64,000 nt of DNA from CAVPCZ01 sp963779225 (lineage in GTDB: Bacteria; Bacteroidota; Ignavibacteria; UBA10030; UBA6906), in NCBI GenBank assembly GCA_963779225.1, contig CAVZWW010000003.1:806001-870000 (forward strand), given 5' to 3'. The translations under genes were made by a program, and so were the position numbers. This document shows positions 27,178-35,161 of this stretch, piece by piece. A model generated the notes under the pieces. The model was not told the origin of the DNA. It worked only from the letters and a program-made list of their open reading frames with translations, and did no database searches. Positions within the stretch are counted from its first letter, which is position 1. Every line of letters begins with the position of its first letter.

Positions 27178-29607
27178 ATGGTTCCCGGGAGATCATGGGC
27201 GGCTGCACAAACGCGCGTACACGGATTGCGTCTCTCCGGAATTGTCGTTCTCCTCCTGTGCGCATCCGTTCCCCTGAATGCCCAGTCCCGGTACAGCCAG
27301 GTAGCGGTAAGCGTGAATTCGCCCGCAGAAATTCTGCGCCTGGCCGCGCTCGGCCTTCCGCTGGAGGACGCTGCCACGCGGGTTCCCGGCCGCGTGGAAA
27401 TCCTCGTATCCGAAGTGGATCTCCTGCGGATCCGCGACGCGGGCTTCGCGGTGGTGACCCTGATCCCCGATGTGCGCCGCTATTATGCCGAACGCCTGCA
27501 AGTTGACCGTGCCGTTGCCGCACTGGAGAAGTCACCTGACGTTCCCCATTTCCATCTCGGTTCGATGGGCGGGTTTCTAACACTGAACGAGGTGCAGGCG
27601 GAACTCGATTCCATGCAGCGTGCCCACCCGCTCCTCATGACAAAACGCGATTCCATCGGGAGAAGCATCGAAGGACGCACCATCTGGTCCGTGCGGCTCA
27701 CGGGTTCCGGCGGGGCGTCCACGACAAGACCGCAGGTGCTGTATACCGGGCTGCACCATGCCCGGGAACCCCAGGGAATGATGGCTCTCATCTATTTTCT
27801 CTGGTACGTGCTCGAGCGGTACGGGACCGACCCCGAGGTGACGCAACTGCTGGACACGCGTGATCTCACATTTGTTCCCGTGGTGAACCCAGACGGCTAC
27901 GCGTTCAACGAGTTCACCGATCCGCAGGGAGGCGGGGTCTGGCGGAAGAACCGGCGGCACAACACCAATGGCTCCATCGGTGTCGATCTGAACAGGAACT
28001 ACGGATACAATTGGGGTTTCGACAACGTCGGTTCGAGCGGTAACGGCAATGATGATGTATACCGGGGTAAGGCGGCGTTTTCCGAGCCGGAGACGCAATC
28101 TATTCGAGATCTCTGCTACCGTAACCGGTTTTCCGTTTGCTTCAACTTTCATACCTTCGGCAATCTGCTGGTCCACCCGTTCGGCTACAACAACACCGAA
28201 CCGCCCGATTCCATGACCTACAGGCGGCTGGGGGATATACTGACCGGAAAGAACTACTACACTTCCGGAACGGGCGATGCGACGGTCGGCTATACAACCA
28301 ATGGTGATGCCGACGACTGGATGTACGGTGACGTGGAGACGAAGGCCAGAATCTTTTCGATGACGCCGGAAGTAGGAAATGACGCGGACTGGTTCTGGCC
28401 CGTCCCCTCTCGCATTCTTCCCCTCGCCGCTGAAAATCTCAGCGCAAATCTGGATCTGGCGAAACTGGCAGGTCAGCATATCGCCATTCGCTCTGCGGAG
28501 GTCGACCAGCGGTCGAACGATCAGACCATCGCCTTCCGTATCACTCTGGCCAATGCGGGGGTTCGCACAACCACTCCGTCGGCGACAGTCAGCTTTACGG
28601 GAACCGGGGTTTCGGTGATTGATCCCGCGCCGGTGGTCATCCCGACAGCGGGTGAACAGAGCGTCACCGTTCTTGCGCGGCGGGATGAAGGGCTGCCCGA
28701 CGGGACTACGGCGATGCTCCGGATGAGGGCGGCATTTGCAGATGAGAGTTCACAGGACTCCGTCCCATTCCGGCTCGGAGTTCCGGACACCGTGTTCGCC
28801 GACGGTGCAGATCCGGTGCGCGGCCCTTGGGACGCTGTCAGTTCTTTGCCTGCGATCCGGTGGGACACCACCGGCGGAACGTCGTATGGCGGGGCGGCGT
28901 GTTATACAGACAGCCCGCTGGGTGACTACGGGGACAACCAGAAGAACACCTTCACGCTGGGCCGGACGGTTCTTCTGGATGGCGCAGCGGCCGAACTCCG
29001 GTTCCGGGCGCGATGGAATCTTGAAGCGGCGTACGACGGCGTGATCGTGGAAGTGTCGGCGGACAGTGGAACAACCTGGACAGCCTGTGCGGGCAACTAT
29101 ACACGTCCCGGTTCCGGAATGGCCGGTGGCAAACAGATCGCCGGGATCCCGTATTATGACCGGCTCCGGCGGGAATGGGTTGAAGAGGTGATCGATCTCT
29201 CCGCTTTTCTCGGTCGCGCCATCACCGTGCGGTTCCGGCTCGAGAGCGACCAGTACGTACACCGGGACGGGATGTACATTGATGACCTACGGATTCTGTC
29301 GTATCGTTCGCATCCGCTGACGACGGCAGAAGCGCCGCTGACACACACCTTCTCGCTCCGACAGAATTACCCGAATCCCTTCAACCCCGCCACGGTCATC
29401 GGTTTTGATCTTGCGGTCGGCTCGTGCCTCCGTCTCGTGATCGTGGACATCCTCGGCCGGGATCTTCTGACGGTCGCCGACGGCTATCATTCCGCCGGTT
29501 CTCACCGTGTGACGGTGAATGGTACGGGCCTTGCCAGTGGTGTCTATTTTTACCGGCTGGAGATCCCCGGCGGGAGCATTGTGCGCAGGATGGCGTTGAT
29601 CCGGTGA
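27178..29607 (+). CDS. T9SS-exported M14 zinc carboxypeptidase
   Basis: 809 residues from the ATG at 27178. Signal peptide (ends PLNAQ), a propeptide-like region, then a peptidase M14 domain: zinc ligands His194 and Glu197 in LHHAREPQG and His325 in NFHTFGN, the substrate-binding GVDLNRNYGYNWG, and catalytic Glu398 in MTPEVGND. Downstream are a beta-sandwich and an immune-inhibitor-like segment (LRFRARWNLEAAYDGVIVEV, then YIDDLRI). The protein ends with a T9SS sorting domain (LRQNYPNPFNPATVIGF). It would release C-terminal residues from extracellular peptides. Probably one transcript with the PLD-like gene. Confidence 0.93.
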   Translation: MVPGRSWAAAQTRVHGLRLSGIVVLLLCASVPLNAQSRYSQVAVSVNSPAEILRLAALGLPLEDAATRVPGRVEILVSEVDLLRIRDAGFAVVTLIPDVRRYYAERLQVDRAVAALEKSPDVPHFHLGSMGGFLTLNEVQAELDSMQRAHPLLMTKRDSIGRSIEGRTIWSVRLTGSGGASTTRPQVLYTGLHHAREPQGMMALIYFLWYVLERYGTDPEVTQLLDTRDLTFVPVVNPDGYAFNEFTDPQGGGVWRKNRRHNTNGSIGVDLNRNYGYNWGFDNVGSSGNGNDDVYRGKAAFSEPETQSIRDLCYRNRFSVCFNFHTFGNLLVHPFGYNNTEPPDSMTYRRLGDILTGKNYYTSGTGDATVGYTTNGDADDWMYGDVETKARIFSMTPEVGNDADWFWPVPSRILPLAAENLSANLDLAKLAGQHIAIRSAEVDQRSNDQTIAFRITLANAGVRTTTPSATVSFTGTGVSVIDPAPVVIPTAGEQSVTVLARRDEGLPDGTTAMLRMRAAFADESSQDSVPFRLGVPDTVFADGADPVRGPWDAVSSLPAIRWDTTGGTSYGGAACYTDSPLGDYGDNQKNTFTLGRTVLLDGAAAELRFRARWNLEAAYDGVIVEVSADSGTTWTACAGNYTRPGSGMAGGKQIAGIPYYDRLRREWVEEVIDLSAFLGRAITVRFRLESDQYVHRDGMYIDDLRILSYRSHPLTTAEAPLTHTFSLRQNYPNPFNPATVIGFDLAVGSCLRLVIVDILGRDLLTVADGYHSAGSHRVTVNGTGLASGVYFYRLEIPGGSIVRRMALIR

Positions 29608-29654
29608 ATCTCCGGATCCGCTGCTCTTCGGAGCGGTCCTCCTTCCCGGGCTGG

Positions 29655-29683
29655 TTGCTTTTGAAAGATGGGATTGTTAAGTT
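29655..29683 (+). promoter_or_regulatory. Promoter for TPR/EamA/TrmH operon
   Basis: TTGCTT at 29655-29660, 17-base spacer, TAAGTT at 29678-29683; the ATG follows at 29705. A small GCTC-TTCG-GAGC hairpin at 29623-29634 precedes it and may mark the end of the upstream transcript. Confidence 0.5.
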
Positions 29684-29704
29684 TTCCACATCACCCCGCG
29701 GCCA

Positions 29705-30265
29705 ATGCATTCCTACACCCTCGACGACATACGCCGGACCTTTTCCAACTCGACGGATTTCAACGAGATCTTTGACGTCTTCCAGGCAGCTCTTGCGCAG
29801 AACGTCAGGGATGTTGAGCCCTACCGGTTGCTGTTCTGGAATCAGTCCCTTACACCGGATGAGATCCGCCTGTTTGGCGAAAAACTGGCTGCGGAGTTTG
29901 CCGACCTGGCTTTCGATGTCTACCTGTGGCTCGCGAGCGTTTTTGAGGTCACCTGTTCCGGGGACGATAATTTCGAACTGGCCCTTCATTACTATCAAAA
30001 AGCCGCTTCAATCAGACCTGCGGAGCCGGATCCGTATCTGGACGCATGCGATTGCTACGACGCGGACCTGAATATCCCTCCCCTGGCCGGCCTCATTGAA
30101 TTTCTCAGGCACGGGGTCGAACATGTCCCTCATCCCGAAGGGCTCTTCAGGCGGCTTGCGCACCTTTACGAGATGGCGGGGGATGTGGAGCGCAGCGAGT
30201 ATTACCGGCGGAAAGCGGAAGCCGGGGAATCTCCCGCCCAGGAAACGGGTCCGCCGCTGGCATGA
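29705..30265 (+). CDS. TPR-like protein
   Basis: 186 residues without signal peptide or membrane helix. Helix pairs with tetratricopeptide character are visible: FELALHYYQKAASIRPAEPD and LFRRLAHLYEMAGDVERSEY. The family is not otherwise recognised. Its end overlaps the start of the EamA transporter by four bases (ATGA), which implies coupled translation; the link between the two functions is unknown. Confidence 0.72.
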   Translation: MHSYTLDDIRRTFSNSTDFNEIFDVFQAALAQNVRDVEPYRLLFWNQSLTPDEIRLFGEKLAAEFADLAFDVYLWLASVFEVTCSGDDNFELALHYYQKAASIRPAEPDPYLDACDCYDADLNIPPLAGLIEFLRHGVEHVPHPEGLFRRLAHLYEMAGDVERSEYYRRKAEAGESPAQETGPPLA

Positions 30266-31152
30266 AGGAACTCCGCGGCTATGTGATGATCCTCGGCTCG
30301 GCGATCTTCTGGGGCACATCAGCCACAGCTGCCAAGGCGCTGTTCAACCGGCAGCTGGATACCGTCCTGGTTGTCCAGGCACGGGTCACCGTGTCGATGG
30401 TCCTTCTGCTGGCGTTCTACCTGCTCTTCCGCCGCGATTTCCTGCGCATCAACCCGCGTGAACTCTGGAAGTTTGCCCTTCTCGGCTGTATCGGTGTTGC
30501 CGGCACAAATTACACCTACTACTTTACCATCAAAGAGACCACGGTTGCCACGGCCATCCTGATTCAATATACCGCCCCGTTGCTGGTGATGCTCTATGCG
30601 GTATGGAGTGGTGAGGAACGGTTCACGCGTGCCAAAGTTGTCGCCGTGGTGCTTTCGCTGGGAGGCTGTTTTCTTGCTGTCGGAGCGTATAACCGCGAAG
30701 TGCTCCGGATCACGCCGCTCGGTCTGCTGACCGGGATCGGATCAGTCTTCGGGTTCGCGTTTCTGACCATTTTCACCAGGTCCCTTCTGAAGACACACGG
30801 CGTCTGGACAAGCACGTTTTACGCCATGCTCTTCGCCTCGCTGTTCTGGGGCGTCCTGAATCCTCCCTGGGTCATTGCGGCGCAGTCGTTGACGGCCTGG
30901 ACCTGGGGTGCGTTGATCGTGCTCGCGGTCGTCTCCCTGTTGATTCCCCAGACGCTTTTTTTCGGCGGTCTACGCCGGATTGAGTCTTCCCGGGCGATCA
31001 TCACCAGCACATTTGAACCGATCGTCGCAATTGCTTCGGCCGCATGGTTTCTGGGTGAGGGGTTGCAGCAGCTGCAAGTTCTCGGTGCGCTTCTGGTGAT
31101 TACGGCGATACTCCTCCTGCACGCGCACCCGGAGGAGCACTATGGCGCCTAG
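30262..31152 (+). CDS. EamA/DMT-family transporter
   Basis: 296 residues with about ten hydrophobic helices in two EamA repeats: the first begins YVMILGSAIFWGTSATAAKA, the second near GLLTGIGSVFGFAFLTIFTR. Repeat ends carry the usual signatures (TVATAILIQYTAPLLVMLYA, then SSRAIITSTFEPIVAIASAA). Drug/metabolite transporters of this type export amino acids, nucleosides or other metabolites from the inner membrane; the substrate cannot be predicted. Its end overlaps the TrmH-like gene by 11 bases. Confidence 0.9.
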   Translation: MKELRGYVMILGSAIFWGTSATAAKALFNRQLDTVLVVQARVTVSMVLLLAFYLLFRRDFLRINPRELWKFALLGCIGVAGTNYTYYFTIKETTVATAILIQYTAPLLVMLYAVWSGEERFTRAKVVAVVLSLGGCFLAVGAYNREVLRITPLGLLTGIGSVFGFAFLTIFTRSLLKTHGVWTSTFYAMLFASLFWGVLNPPWVIAAQSLTAWTWGALIVLAVVSLLIPQTLFFGGLRRIESSRAIITSTFEPIVAIASAAWFLGEGLQQLQVLGALLVITAILLLHAHPEEHYGA

Positions 31153-31726
31153 CGCACGGCGAAGAGAGCGGTTCATCCGCGTTCTGAAGCAACGGTTGCC
31201 CGACCTGACCATCGTGCTTGAGAACATCCATGACCCTCACAACGTCAGCGCAATCCTGCGCACCTGTGATGCCGTCGGCGCGATGCGGGCTGAACTGATG
31301 TATACGCTGGAACCGTTCCCGAAAATCGGCAAGAAGAGTTCGTCCAGTGCGAGCAAATGGATTGACCGCCGCAAACATACGTCGGTACAGGAGTGTTATG
31401 CCACCCTGCGCGGTGAAGGATTCCGGATTCTGGCCACGCGGCTCGATGCGACGGCCATGCCGCTCTACGATTGCGATCTCACCAAGCCCGTTGCATTGGT
31501 CCTGGGCAATGAACACCGGGGCATATCCGACGAGGCTGCGGTACAGGCCGACGGAATCGTCTCCATTCCCATGCGCGGCATGATCGAAAGCCTGAATGTC
31601 TCCGTTGCCGCGGCGGTCTGTCTGTATGAGGCGTACCGGCAGCGCCGCGCACGCGGACTCCTCGACACTCCCATGTTTCCGCCGGACCGTCTGGCCGCGC
31701 TCCTCGAGGAGTGGCTGGCGAGATAG
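31142..31726 (+). CDS. SpoU/TrmH-family RNA 2'-O-methyltransferase
   Basis: 194 residues of the SPOUT class, knotted methyltransferase fold. The three motifs are present: IVLENIHDPHNVSAILRTCD (motif 1), VALVLGNEHRGIS (motif 2) and IPMRGMIESLNVSVAAAVCL (motif 3). Its short N-terminal extension and motif spelling fit TrmH, which methylates G18 of tRNA, better than the larger RlmB type, but rRNA as target cannot be excluded. Start at 31142 overlaps the transporter. Confidence 0.88.
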   Translation: MAPSARRRERFIRVLKQRLPDLTIVLENIHDPHNVSAILRTCDAVGAMRAELMYTLEPFPKIGKKSSSSASKWIDRRKHTSVQECYATLRGEGFRILATRLDATAMPLYDCDLTKPVALVLGNEHRGISDEAAVQADGIVSIPMRGMIESLNVSVAAAVCLYEAYRQRRARGLLDTPMFPPDRLAALLEEWLAR

Positions 31727-31732
31727 CGCCGC

Positions 31733-31761
31733 TTGCTTCGCCCTTTGCGAATCTCTATATT
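31733..31761 (+). promoter_or_regulatory. Promoter of the 55-residue membrane protein
   Basis: TTGCTT at 31733-31738, 17-base spacer, TATATT at 31756-31761. It lies 44 bases before the ATG at 31805 and gives the small gene its own transcript. Confidence 0.6.
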
Positions 31762-31804
31762 GGGTCAGACCGTCACTCCACTGGGATCCCCGGAGAGTTT
31801 CCCC

Positions 31805-31972
31805 ATGGTTGTTCAAGAACCCGATACTGTTTCATTTGTGGGCATGAATCTCATCCTGATCGGGGTGGTGGGATTGTTGATCTTCGCCTATTTCGTGCTG
31901 CTGATCAGGAAGAGGTGGAAGCAGGGGTTTCTGCACCAGGTGGACGAAAAGAAGGAGAAGAAAGAAGAATAA
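31805..31972 (+). CDS. Small single-pass membrane protein
   Basis: 55 residues: a short N-terminus, one strong transmembrane helix (NLILIGVVGLLIFAYFVLLI), then a basic/charged cytoplasmic tail (RKRWKQGF...) ending in KKEKKEE. The start at 31805 is chosen because GGAGAG lies upstream and the promoter at 31733-31761 excludes earlier starts. Family not recognised. It converges with the decarboxylase gene, whose stop lies one base beyond its own. Confidence 0.68.
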   Translation: MVVQEPDTVSFVGMNLILIGVVGLLIFAYFVLLIRKRWKQGFLHQVDEKKEKKEE

Positions 31973-31973
31973 G

Positions 31974-33239
31974 CTACTGCCAGAACTCCACGACGTCTTC
32001 CGCACGCTCTCTCTCCTTGAGAATCTCGATCTTCTCGCCATCGTTTTCATATCCCAGAACGCGCGGGAACTCCCTGCTGTTGTAGCGTGACCACATGCTG
32101 AAGGTATATGCGCCCACGTCGCGGATGACCAGAAGATCGCCCTCCACAAGCCCGGGGAGTTCGATGTCCCGCTCGAGGATGTCTCCGGAAAAGCAGAGAG
32201 GGCCCGCCACGGCATAGCGCCGCCCGGGTTCCTTTTTGTATTCCCCCCGGGCATCGAGGACCGCGATATCGTGATGCCAGACGTCGGGGGCATAACATTT
32301 CCTAAGAAACATATCTGCTCCGAGATGGATCATTGCCACGTTCCCGTACGTGCTGTGTTTGACGTACTCCACCCGGCTCACCGCCCAGCCGGCGGGTGAG
32401 TGCAATGCCCGCCCGAATTCCGTAATCAGCCGGAAGGGGTTCCGGAACATCCCCGGGCAGACGCGGCGCAGGGTTGTCACATACGTCTCGAGATCGGGCG
32501 GCATCTCTTCGGTGCGGTACCGCGCGGGGAGTCCTCCCCCGATATCCACGGTGGTCACGTTTCCCCCCGACGCCCGGACCTCCCGGACAAACTCCCAGAC
32601 CGTGCTGACTCCCTGCACGAGCAATTCCAGGGGGCACCCCTGTGACCCGACATGCACATGGACACCGGAAAGCCAGGCGTGGCGCAGAAAGGCCTCCTTG
32701 AGCAGCGGACCCTGTTCCAGCAGCGGGACCCCGAATTTCGAAAAGTGTCCGGCGACGCTCGTCATGGCTATCCGGCCCGTGCCGACCTGCGGATTGATGC
32801 GGACGCCGATAGTGCTTGTGCAGGGCCGGTTCTGCACGATCCGGGCGATTCGTGCCAGTTCATCCAGAGAATCAACATTCACATGCATTCCCCGTTCAAG
32901 GGCGTACAGCAGTTCGCGCTCGGTTTTGACCGGCGAATCGAACACGATGCATGCGGGAGAAAAACCCGCCGCCTCTGCCAGTTTGAGTTCAGCCAGGGAA
33001 GCGACCTCCATGCCGGCTCCGAGGTTTCTGAGCCTGCGTGCGACAGCCAGCAAGGGGTTGGCCTTTGCCGCAACAGCGTGAAGTGTGGACGGTGGGAAGA
33101 GTGCCTGCAGCAGGCCGAGCCTGCGGCCGAGACCGTCAAAGTCGTAGAAAATCACCGCATCGTGATCGGCCAGAAGGCCCCGGCTCATGGCCGTCCGGAG
33201 CGTCTTGCGTATACTCTCGAGTGTCAGGCGGGTGTGCAT
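31974..33239 (-). CDS. Diaminopimelate-decarboxylase-like PLP enzyme
   Basis: 421 residues of the fold-type III PLP decarboxylases (alanine-racemase-type barrel plus beta domain). Lys59 in AVAAKANPLL is the cofactor lysine; VHVHVGSQG and DIGGGLPARY are substrate/cofactor loops. In the C-terminal domain GPLCFSGD corresponds to the conserved Cys-containing segment of the partner active site. Diaminopimelate decarboxylase (lysine synthesis) is the nearest general assignment, but members with other amino- or carboxy-norspermidine substrates look similar. It has its own promoter and is divergent from pgi. Confidence 0.78.
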   Translation of the reverse strand: MHTRLTLESIRKTLRTAMSRGLLADHDAVIFYDFDGLGRRLGLLQALFPPSTLHAVAAKANPLLAVARRLRNLGAGMEVASLAELKLAEAAGFSPACIVFDSPVKTERELLYALERGMHVNVDSLDELARIARIVQNRPCTSTIGVRINPQVGTGRIAMTSVAGHFSKFGVPLLEQGPLLKEAFLRHAWLSGVHVHVGSQGCPLELLVQGVSTVWEFVREVRASGGNVTTVDIGGGLPARYRTEEMPPDLETYVTTLRRVCPGMFRNPFRLITEFGRALHSPAGWAVSRVEYVKHSTYGNVAMIHLGADMFLRKCYAPDVWHHDIAVLDARGEYKKEPGRRYAVAGPLCFSGDILERDIELPGLVEGDLLVIRDVGAYTFSMWSRYNSREFPRVLGYENDGEKIEILKERERAEDVVEFWQ

Positions 33240-33273
33240 GATCGGGCATGATTGTGGAAGTAAGGGTCAATGC

Positions 33274-33302
33274 AATATACGACCGTAGAAATCGAGCGGC
33301 AA
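33274..33302 (-). promoter_or_regulatory. Promoter of the PLP decarboxylase
   Basis: On the minus strand TTGCCG (33302-33297), a 17-base spacer, and TATATT (33279-33274), 35 bases before the ATG at 33239. Confidence 0.6.
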
Positions 33303-33394
33303 GGCTGCGGTTGACTCGATTTTCAGGTGATGAAACAGGGCGGGCTTTTCTCCTCCGGGGATTGTATATTTACACCGTCACACTTGGAGACACT

Positions 33395-35038
33395 ATGTCT
33401 GTGCTGACTTCTTCCCCCGCATGGAATGCGCTCGTGCATCATCAGTCGGTCCTTGCCGGGGTCCATATGCGATCGCTGTTTGCGGCTGACCCGGATCGTT
33501 TCTCGAAGTTTTCTCTTTGCCTGGATGACCTGCTTGTCGACTATTCCAAAAATATCATCACCGTCGATACCATGCGCCTTCTCCAGTCGCTTGCCCGGGA
33601 GGGGAGTGTGGAAACATGGCGCGACAGGATGTTCGCGGGGGACCCGCTGAACATCACCGAGGGGCGGGCAGTGCTGCATGTCGCGTTGCGCAACCGTTCT
33701 TCACGCCCGGTGATGGTTCAGGGCAAGGATGTGATGCCGGACGTGAGGGCGGTGCTGGATCACATGCGTGGTTTTTCTGACCAGGTCCGGAGCGGACAAT
33801 GGCGGGGGTGTACCGGAAAGGCGATATGCGATGTGGTGAATATCGGGATTGGCGGGTCGGATCTCGGTCCGGTGATGGTCACCGAGGCGCTGCGCCCGTA
33901 CAGCACGCCGGGACTACGCCTCCACTTTGTCTCGAACGTCGACGGAACGAACATCGCCGAAACACTCAAGCGTGTGCATCCCGAGACCACGCTCTTCATT
34001 ATTGCCTCAAAGACGTTCACCACGCAGGAGACACTAACCAATGCCCTCTCGGCCAAAGCGTGGTTTCTCCGACACACAGGAGATCCGGCGACCGTTGCGC
34101 GTCATTTTGTCGCCCTCTCCACTAATGCCCGGGAGGTGGGAAACTTCGGCATAGATACGCGAAACATGTTTGTATTCTGGGACTGGGTGGGGGGGCGATA
34201 CTCTCTCTGGTCGGCCATCGGACTCTCCATAGCGCTCGCCATCGGGATGGACCGGTTCATCGAGCTCCTGGAGGGGGCTTTTGCGATGGACGAGCACTTC
34301 CGCACTGCACCCCTGGAACAGAATATTCCGGTTACCCTTGCCCTGCTGGGAATCTGGTATACAAACTTTTTCGGGGCACGCACTCACGCCATCCTCCCGT
34401 ACGACCAGTATCTCCACCGTTTCCCCGCATACCTTCAACAGGCAGACATGGAAAGCAACGGCAAGCGGGTGGATCGTGAAGGACGGGCGGTGGACTACAG
34501 CACGGGGCCGGTGATCTGGGGTGAACCCGGAACAAACGGTCAGCATGCATTCTACCAGCTGATCCATCAGGGGACGCAGCTCATTCCGGCGGACTTTCTG
34601 GCACCGGTGCAGACGCAGAATCCGGTCGGGGAACATCATCAGATTCTCTTGTCCAATTTCCTTGCGCAGACCGAAGCGCTCATGAAAGGCAAAACGGAGG
34701 AGGAGGTACGCGTGGAGCTCCGGAGCGCGGGGCTTGACGGGGATCCGCTCCAACGTCTTCTTCCCCACAAGGTCTTTCCCGGAAACCGCCCGACCAACTC
34801 CATCCTGTTCACCCGGTTGACCCCCCGCACGCTCGGCATGCTGATAGCGATGTACGAGCACAAAATCTTCGTCCAGGGGATCATCTGGCGGATCAACTCG
34901 TTCGATCAATGGGGGGTCGAACTGGGAAAACAGCTGGCGAAAGCGATCCTGCCGGAGTTGTCAGGGGGAGACCGGGTTCCCGGCCACGATTCCTCCACGC
35001 GGGGTCTGATCGCGCATATTCTCGGTGTGCGGGGGTGA
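33395..35038 (+). CDS. pgi: Glucose-6-phosphate isomerase
   Basis: 547 residues, the usual length of the long bacterial type. Interconverts glucose-6-phosphate and fructose-6-phosphate. Both family signatures are present: DWVGGRYSLWSAIGL and GIIWRINSFDQWGVELGK, together with VNIGIGGSDLGP and the sugar-binding QQADMESNGK. Start at 33395 follows TTGGAGA; the frame is open to 33248 but without a ribosome site. A possible -10 (TATATT, 33365-33370) precedes it without a clear -35. First gene of a sugar-phosphate block with tkt, rpiB, tal and a glucokinase. Confidence 0.97.
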   Translation: MSVLTSSPAWNALVHHQSVLAGVHMRSLFAADPDRFSKFSLCLDDLLVDYSKNIITVDTMRLLQSLAREGSVETWRDRMFAGDPLNITEGRAVLHVALRNRSSRPVMVQGKDVMPDVRAVLDHMRGFSDQVRSGQWRGCTGKAICDVVNIGIGGSDLGPVMVTEALRPYSTPGLRLHFVSNVDGTNIAETLKRVHPETTLFIIASKTFTTQETLTNALSAKAWFLRHTGDPATVARHFVALSTNAREVGNFGIDTRNMFVFWDWVGGRYSLWSAIGLSIALAIGMDRFIELLEGAFAMDEHFRTAPLEQNIPVTLALLGIWYTNFFGARTHAILPYDQYLHRFPAYLQQADMESNGKRVDREGRAVDYSTGPVIWGEPGTNGQHAFYQLIHQGTQLIPADFLAPVQTQNPVGEHHQILLSNFLAQTEALMKGKTEEEVRVELRSAGLDGDPLQRLLPHKVFPGNRPTNSILFTRLTPRTLGMLIAMYEHKIFVQGIIWRINSFDQWGVELGKQLAKAILPELSGGDRVPGHDSSTRGLIAHILGVRG

Positions 35039-35084
35039 CGGAAGCCGTCATCCGGTATGATTGAATGTCTCATGTTTTTTTCTT

Positions 35085-35113
35085 TTGTTGATTGTCAACA
35101 TCCGCGGTAACAC
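35085..35113 (+). promoter_or_regulatory. Possible promoter of tkt
   Basis: TTGTTG at 35085-35090, 17-base spacer, TAACAC at 35108-35113, 49 bases before the tkt ATG. The -10 is weak. A TGACGG-AAG-CCGTCA hairpin at 35036-35050 overlapping the pgi stop may separate the pgi and tkt transcripts. Confidence 0.38.
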
Positions 35114-35161
35114 AGAACGTTCACTCATTACCAGACGGGATTCTCACACTTGGCACAGACC

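Noticed and set aside
25761..27377. 538-codon minus-strand frame
   Set aside because: Antisense to the PLD-like gene, whose HKD motifs and sorting domain are clear; the minus product is Arg/His-rich low-information sequence.
33311..33370. TTGACT...TATATT as pgi promoter
   Set aside because: The two elements are 48 bases apart, too far for one promoter; only the TATATT near 33365 may be real.
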